Positions 8,927 to 12,954 of a stretch of 12,954 nt of DNA are shown in pieces. The translations under genes and the position numbers were made by a program. The DNA is from Conidiobolus incongruus B7586 (taxonomy: Eukaryota > Entomophthoromycota > Entomophthoromycetes > Entomophthorales > Conidiobolaceae). Each line of letters starts with the position of its first letter. Position 1 is the stretch's first letter. The notes under the pieces were generated by a model, which had not been told where the DNA came from, did no database searches, and worked only from the letters and a program-made list of their open reading frames with translations. The stretch covers positions 1-12,954 of the forward strand of contig JNEM01010860.1 in the NCBI GenBank assembly GCA_000697335.1, in the 5' to 3' direction.

Positions 8927-9210
8927 ATTTTTATATATCTATTTGATGAATATCAAGTTAAATAAGAGAGCTAGAACGAGGTGAACTGTGGAACGGCGTT
9001 GTATTAATTAAATAAATCGCTATTGTTGTAGATAGTACAATGTAATTGAATGATATACTCAGGTTATTATATATTAAATACAAATGTGACAACGGGTGGA
9101 ACAAAGAATAATGTTATTCTAGCATAAATAGCAGTAACAGCTGAATATTGGATATAAAATAACTATTTTTTACACTTTGGAAAAGAGAGGAACAAGTGAG
9201 AAACATGCTA
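8927..9210 (-). promoter_or_regulatory. Probable 5' leader of the minus-strand gene
   Basis: About 284 bases separate the TATA box from the start codon. On the minus strand it begins with a pyrimidine-rich stretch (TTTCTCACTTGTTCCTCTC, about 9185-9203) that could be the initiation region. It contains a 30-codon upstream ORF (9114-9206). A GT...AG pair framing about 39 bases before CGATTT could be a small intron, but nothing requires it. Confidence 0.35.
9114..9206 (-). other. 30-codon upstream ORF in the leader
   Basis: Reading begins MFLTCSSLFQ and ends in a hydrophobic stretch IQLLLLFMLE before TAA. It lies wholly upstream of the 386-codon gene and ends 187 bases before that gene's start. 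Because its ATG is only five bases after the TATA decamer, normal initiation about 30 or more bases downstream would leave the ATG out of the mRNA. It could therefore be chance, or a regulatory upstream ORF on longer transcripts only. Confidence 0.15.
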
Positions 9211-9220
9211 GCTTTTTATA
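9211..9220 (-). promoter_or_regulatory. TATA box TATAAAAAGC of the minus-strand gene
   Basis: The decamer matches the TATA(A/T)A(A/T)(A/G) consensus, is bounded by G/C bases on both sides rather than lost in a longer A/T run, and is followed by a pyrimidine-rich tract. It lies about 290 bases upstream of the start codon. The same decamer occurs once more at 11786-11795 on the plus strand. Confidence 0.45.
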
Positions 9221-9323
9221 GTCATCCTATTACCATATTATCTCAGTGAGAGATTGAATTATGATTGAATTGATGTTTCACAGCTTGACTCCTAAATTTG
9301 TAACAAATGGAGTTTCAATAAAT

Positions 9324-9339
9324 TTGCCAAATTTGGTAA
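9324..9339. promoter_or_regulatory. MADS-type CArG/P-box dyad, CCAAATTTGG core
   Basis: The core at 9327-9336 is a perfect palindrome and fits CC(A/T)6GG, the site type of SRF-like MADS proteins. With flanks it reads TTGCCAAATTTGGTAA, a dyad except for one base, which resembles the P-box of fungal Mcm1 (TTTCCTAATTAGGAAA). It lies about 105 bases upstream of the TATA box of the minus-strand gene, a sensible distance for an upstream activating site. Binding is inferred. Confidence 0.35.
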
Positions 9340-11689
9340 TATGAAAATGGTTTGGATGATGGATGTGTCTAAGTGGAAAGAGAATTAAGTGGATATTGGT
9401 TTTCATAAAGCTGATCTTATTCAAAGGAGTTTTGTCTAATTAACGATTTCACTATCTCACATATTGCTTATTTAAATTTTCAAACTATATGTACATTACA
9501 CTCAGAATTTTACTATTAAACCATGCAAATATGCAAGAAAAATATAACTCACAAAAGAATCGAATATACATATTCATCTAATACACACTCAAACTAGTCT
9601 AAAAGATCAAACCAGTTGCGGCAAACAAAGAGTTAATCAGGTTTAGTTAGAAAGAAAAATTAGTTTAATCCAATCAAAAAAAGTGAAATTCATGTAACCA
9701 ATCAAAAGCAGCATTTTTCAATTGAATTTTATCAACATTGAGTCGGTTCAAATAATTTATAAGGATTAATTAAACCAAAGCTAACTCCTTTCCAATATGT
9801 AGCCATTACCCTATTCCTATAAATTATCCAATACCTGTTCTAATTAGTTACGTGATTCTCAAACCAATACATCCTAACAAAATATGTAAATAGAGTATAT
9901 TCTTCAAAACACTATCAAATATGAAACCTAAATAACGCGATATTAACCAAACTATACTTTGAATATATTAAACCACCTGGAATTAATGAATAAATAATAC
10001 AAAATTAAATTCAAATCAAAAAGTTACAATACCACTATATACTAAACCATCAATTAAATAAATTGGTCCCCCTTCATCTATTTGATAAAATAGTTAAAAA
10101 TTATCAAAACAATTTACATAAATTAAATCTTTAACAAAACATTTACTAATATAATTTAAAGATTAAGTATGAAATGTATTTAAATTAGAATAACTATATG
10201 TAACTAATTGAAACCTTTCCAAATACTTGAATGTAGTATAGTTTAATAGAATAATATTCGATCTATTGTAATTTGAATTTTTTTGAGTTAAATCTAAGTT
10301 ATAAAAAAATAAAATATTAACATTAGTTAATGTATCATTAAATTCAAATTAGATATTATAAAATTTTTATATTATTGAAAAATTGCTATACAACTTTAAA
10401 ATTATATCATTTAGAGATTAACGTATTTTAATTAATAAAAAGATCATATTATAACCTTTTTTAAACTCAAATAATAAGTATAATAATCGTTAAATTAGTT
10501 TCAAAAGAACATAAATTAAATTGTTAAGAGTTAGTAATGAATTACTACAAATATTTTACTTCATTGAATCAACTAATGCAAGTTCAAGGTTATTGTGATC
10601 AATGAATTAACCCAATTTGTTGAAAACGATTAATGAAATGAAGCCTTTAATGTTACATATATTGAAATAGAGTTAGTGTAATATTTTATTTGATAACCCT
10701 TGTATAAGATAATGATAATAGATTACAAAATAAGATTTGATAATGTGTCTTTTTAAATCTCATATGAAAGAGTTCTTTAAAAAATCCTTAAAATTAATGA
10801 ATTGTTATTAACAATGGATTGCAATAGCAGCGTTGAATAATACACGTTAATTAATTAATTGATATCAGGATTTTAATTGTCCCAAGTATTCTAACATTTC
10901 AGTAACTTAGTATACTTAGGAATAGCGAATCATATTAATGAATTCTCAAAAGACTATTCAAAAGGGTGAGAATTTGAATGAAATAAACCAATCTAAAAAA
11001 TAATTCAATTGATAATTAATAGTTTATATTTTTTCCCATATCCATCACTTCATATTAACAGCAAGTGTTTCTAAAACACTTTCAACCCTCAAAAATGATT
11101 TCATATTTGGTCATACGATATAGAATTCATGAAGAAGACTAAAAAATTGCCATCCAAGTTGCCAACAAATTTGACATTGGATCATTTCTTGAATCTTTGA
11201 ATTTTTCAATTTGTAATAAAAAAATTTGGCTAAATATTAATATTTTACTGATTGTTTTAGGTAAAAATATAAAATGGATTTTAATACTATAAACGATAAT
11301 ATGATTGATATTAAATGAGAGTTTCTTTTGGAAAAAAATATTTTTTTTAGTGAATTTTGTACACTATGAAAATTATTGTTTATAAAATTTTTAACTTGGT
11401 CCAAAAATATATAATCTCACCCAATCAAATGGGTACAATCAGTATCCATACGAGGCTGATAAAGTTATTTTATAAATAAAATTGAGGATAACTTTTAATT
11501 GGTTAAAATAGTCCAATCTCAACAAATTGACTTTGGATGAATTGGATGATTGGTTCATTGTCATAATGAATAATTTGAATATTTTTGGAATATTTATTTT
11601 TAAATAATTTCTACATACTTTTTCACAGTTTATAAAAAAATATTTTGTTAAAAAAATTAACCGATTATTGCATAATCAATGCTCAATTT
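9340..11689. other. AT-rich non-coding stretch, right flank
   Basis: No gene or structural RNA is visible on either strand. From about 9541 to 10140 C outnumbers G about two to one on this strand (my count about 104 to 50), the reverse of 1-900. Short perfect stems occur at 10801-10815 and 11063-11081, and TTCATT/AATGAA at 11554-11570. Patches near 10600-10960 and 11040-11180 are a little richer in GC but have stops in every frame. Confidence 0.6.
11063..11081. repeat. 8-base perfect hairpin with 3-base loop
   Basis: AAGTGTTT at 11063-11070 pairs exactly with AAACACTT at 11074-11081 around CTA. The stem includes two G/C pairs. No T run follows directly and no gene abuts it, so it is not assigned a terminator role. 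Confidence 0.35.
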
Positions 11690-11960
11690 TATTACTTTAG
11701 AGAAAATTAAAGAGTAGAGCAACAAGAATATCTTCTATTTAGTATATTCTTTAAGTCAGAATTAGAGGGATCAATTGAGATGGAGTATAAAAAGCTATTG
11801 AAGGCCCCATTATTATTTGAACACAAGTATTGGATTTAAGAGATAAACTCGTGTTCAGAATGAAAACCATGACAAGTGGATGACTCCATCCCTAGTCGTC
11901 ATTAGATTTAACTAATTATATTGATTTAATCTAAGTTAGACAGCTCCATCCAATGTTTTT
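11690..11960 (+). other. GC-richer island with TATA decamer and hairpin, possible non-coding transcript
   Basis: Lines 11761-11880 are about 33-35% GC against 10-15% in the DNA on both sides. TATAAAAAGC at 11786-11795 is identical to the probable TATA box of the minus-strand gene. About 24 bases after it, GAACACAAGT (11819-11828) can pair with ACTCGTGTTC (11847-11856) at 9 of 10 positions, the remaining pair being G-T type. CTCCATCC occurs at about 11884 and again at about 11943. No frame of useful length exists: the first ATG after the TATA box opens only seven codons. I could not match it to U1, U2, U4, U6, RNase P, SRP or snoRNA boxes. Confidence 0.25.
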
Positions 11961-12954
11961 AAAAAAGTGACTCTATAATTATTTCAATAACTTTTTAAAA
12001 TTCATATATTTTTACTCTCATTTAACAAATTCATAAATATAATTAATATGTAATATTATTAACCATTTTTCCTATTTCATATAAAAAAAATTTATAAATT
12101 CTATTCAAATCCTAGCTTTGTATTAAAAAAATTGAAAATTTATTCGGTTCTAATTTACCTGATAAGGTATTTCATATAAACTTATTTTGGAATTGATAAA
12201 ATGTAAAATATATTTGTTTAAATTTGTTAATTCAGTACCAAATTATAAAGTGTGAAATTCTATCTTGGGATAAATTGACCTAATCTTAAAAATAATATGC
12301 ATTGAATTGAAAAAATTATTAGGGGGCGACATTTAAAATTAGACAATTTTAATGTTTCAACAAGTTGAATGTTGAAAATAAATAATAAATATTCTATATT
12401 ATGCGATTGAAATGTATTTGAAATAACTATTATCAAAAGAGTTTAGTTTGCATATAGATATATGTTCAAACATTAAAATTCTTCATTTAACCTATTTTAT
12501 TATTATAAATTTCATTTGAAACATGATTTATAATAATTTTTAATCTCATTTATATTATTTAATACTCCTCTTTAATAAAATTTAAAATTTAATTAAAATA
12601 AGTAAAATTTTTGATTTTTAATACTTTTAGCTGAGTTTTAATTTGATTTTATTAATATATATTTTAAAATTTAAAAAAATGAATATATGAATGAAATTAA
12701 ATATTAAGTTATATTTTAAATTGAATTTATTAAAGTTGAAACTGAAATACATATATTATTGATATTAAAATTCTTATTGAATTATATTAAATTTTAATAT
12801 TAATATTGTCTAAATTAATAAATTAATATATTGATAATATTTTATATTAAATTTTTGATAGTTATTATTATATTTTTTCTAGCTGAAATTAATTTAGATA
12901 TTTCATTATATATCTTCAAATTGGAATAATTAATAATTTTTATAATTTCAATTA
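11961..12954. other. AT-rich non-coding end of the window
   Basis: About 10-15% GC, many A and T runs, no frame or RNA gene visible. Unlike 1-900, G and C look roughly balanced toward the end. Confidence 0.65.

Noticed and set aside
11786-11960. U6 or other spliceosomal RNA gene
   Set aside because: A TATA decamer is present, but none of the invariant snRNA boxes I know (for example ACAGAGA of U6) occurs downstream.

Overview
The window looks like part of a nuclear chromosome from an extremely AT-rich eukaryote, probably a fungus or a close relative. Two clear protein genes sit in long non-coding AT-rich stretches. The fungal leaning rests mainly on the poly(A) polymerase: its core reads MPVITPMYPAMCATHN and it has a late TTTFYLGLDL strand, both closer to yeast Pap1 and S. 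pombe Pla1 (from memory) than to animal or plant enzymes. A 45-base GT-AG intron, the standard genetic code and a total length of 559 residues also fit. The species cannot be named from this sequence.

Layout. 1-2400: non-coding, about 10% GC at the left end, holding an old tandem duplication with a 271-base offset (943-1522). 2379-2542: upstream region of the first gene, with a T/C tract, a perfect A/T-rich inverted repeat, a two-codon upstream ORF and two CCCCT motifs. 2543-4267 (+): two-exon canonical poly(A) polymerase. 4268-7765: 3.5 kb between two convergent genes, mostly 10-20% GC, with a (ATT)9 tract, A/T low-complexity blocks, inverted repeats and a richer flank next to the second gene that contains a perfect 17-base palindrome and a (GAG)7 tract. 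7766-8926 (-): intact 386-codon ORF for a Ser/Thr/Pro-rich protein of no recognised family. 8927-9340: its probable leader and promoter, with a TATA box, a 30-codon upstream ORF and a near-perfect MADS-type CC(A/T)6GG dyad. 9340-12954: AT-rich non-coding DNA with one island of about 33% GC at 11.69-11.96 kb that contains a second copy of the same TATA decamer followed by a hairpin.

The two genes share no visible pathway link. Poly(A) polymerase adds the tail to cleaved pre-mRNA in the nucleus. The second protein has many basophilic and proline-directed phosphorylation-like motifs and may be a kinase-regulated, largely disordered protein, but that is inference. Coding DNA is about 43-55% GC in lines I counted, against 10-20% between genes, which is the most striking large-scale property here. 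I found no tRNA, rRNA, CRISPR array, recognisable transposon or virus-derived element. No undescribed system can be claimed; the best leads are the unrecognised 386-residue protein, the 11.7 kb island, and the substitutions in the poly(A) polymerase active site.
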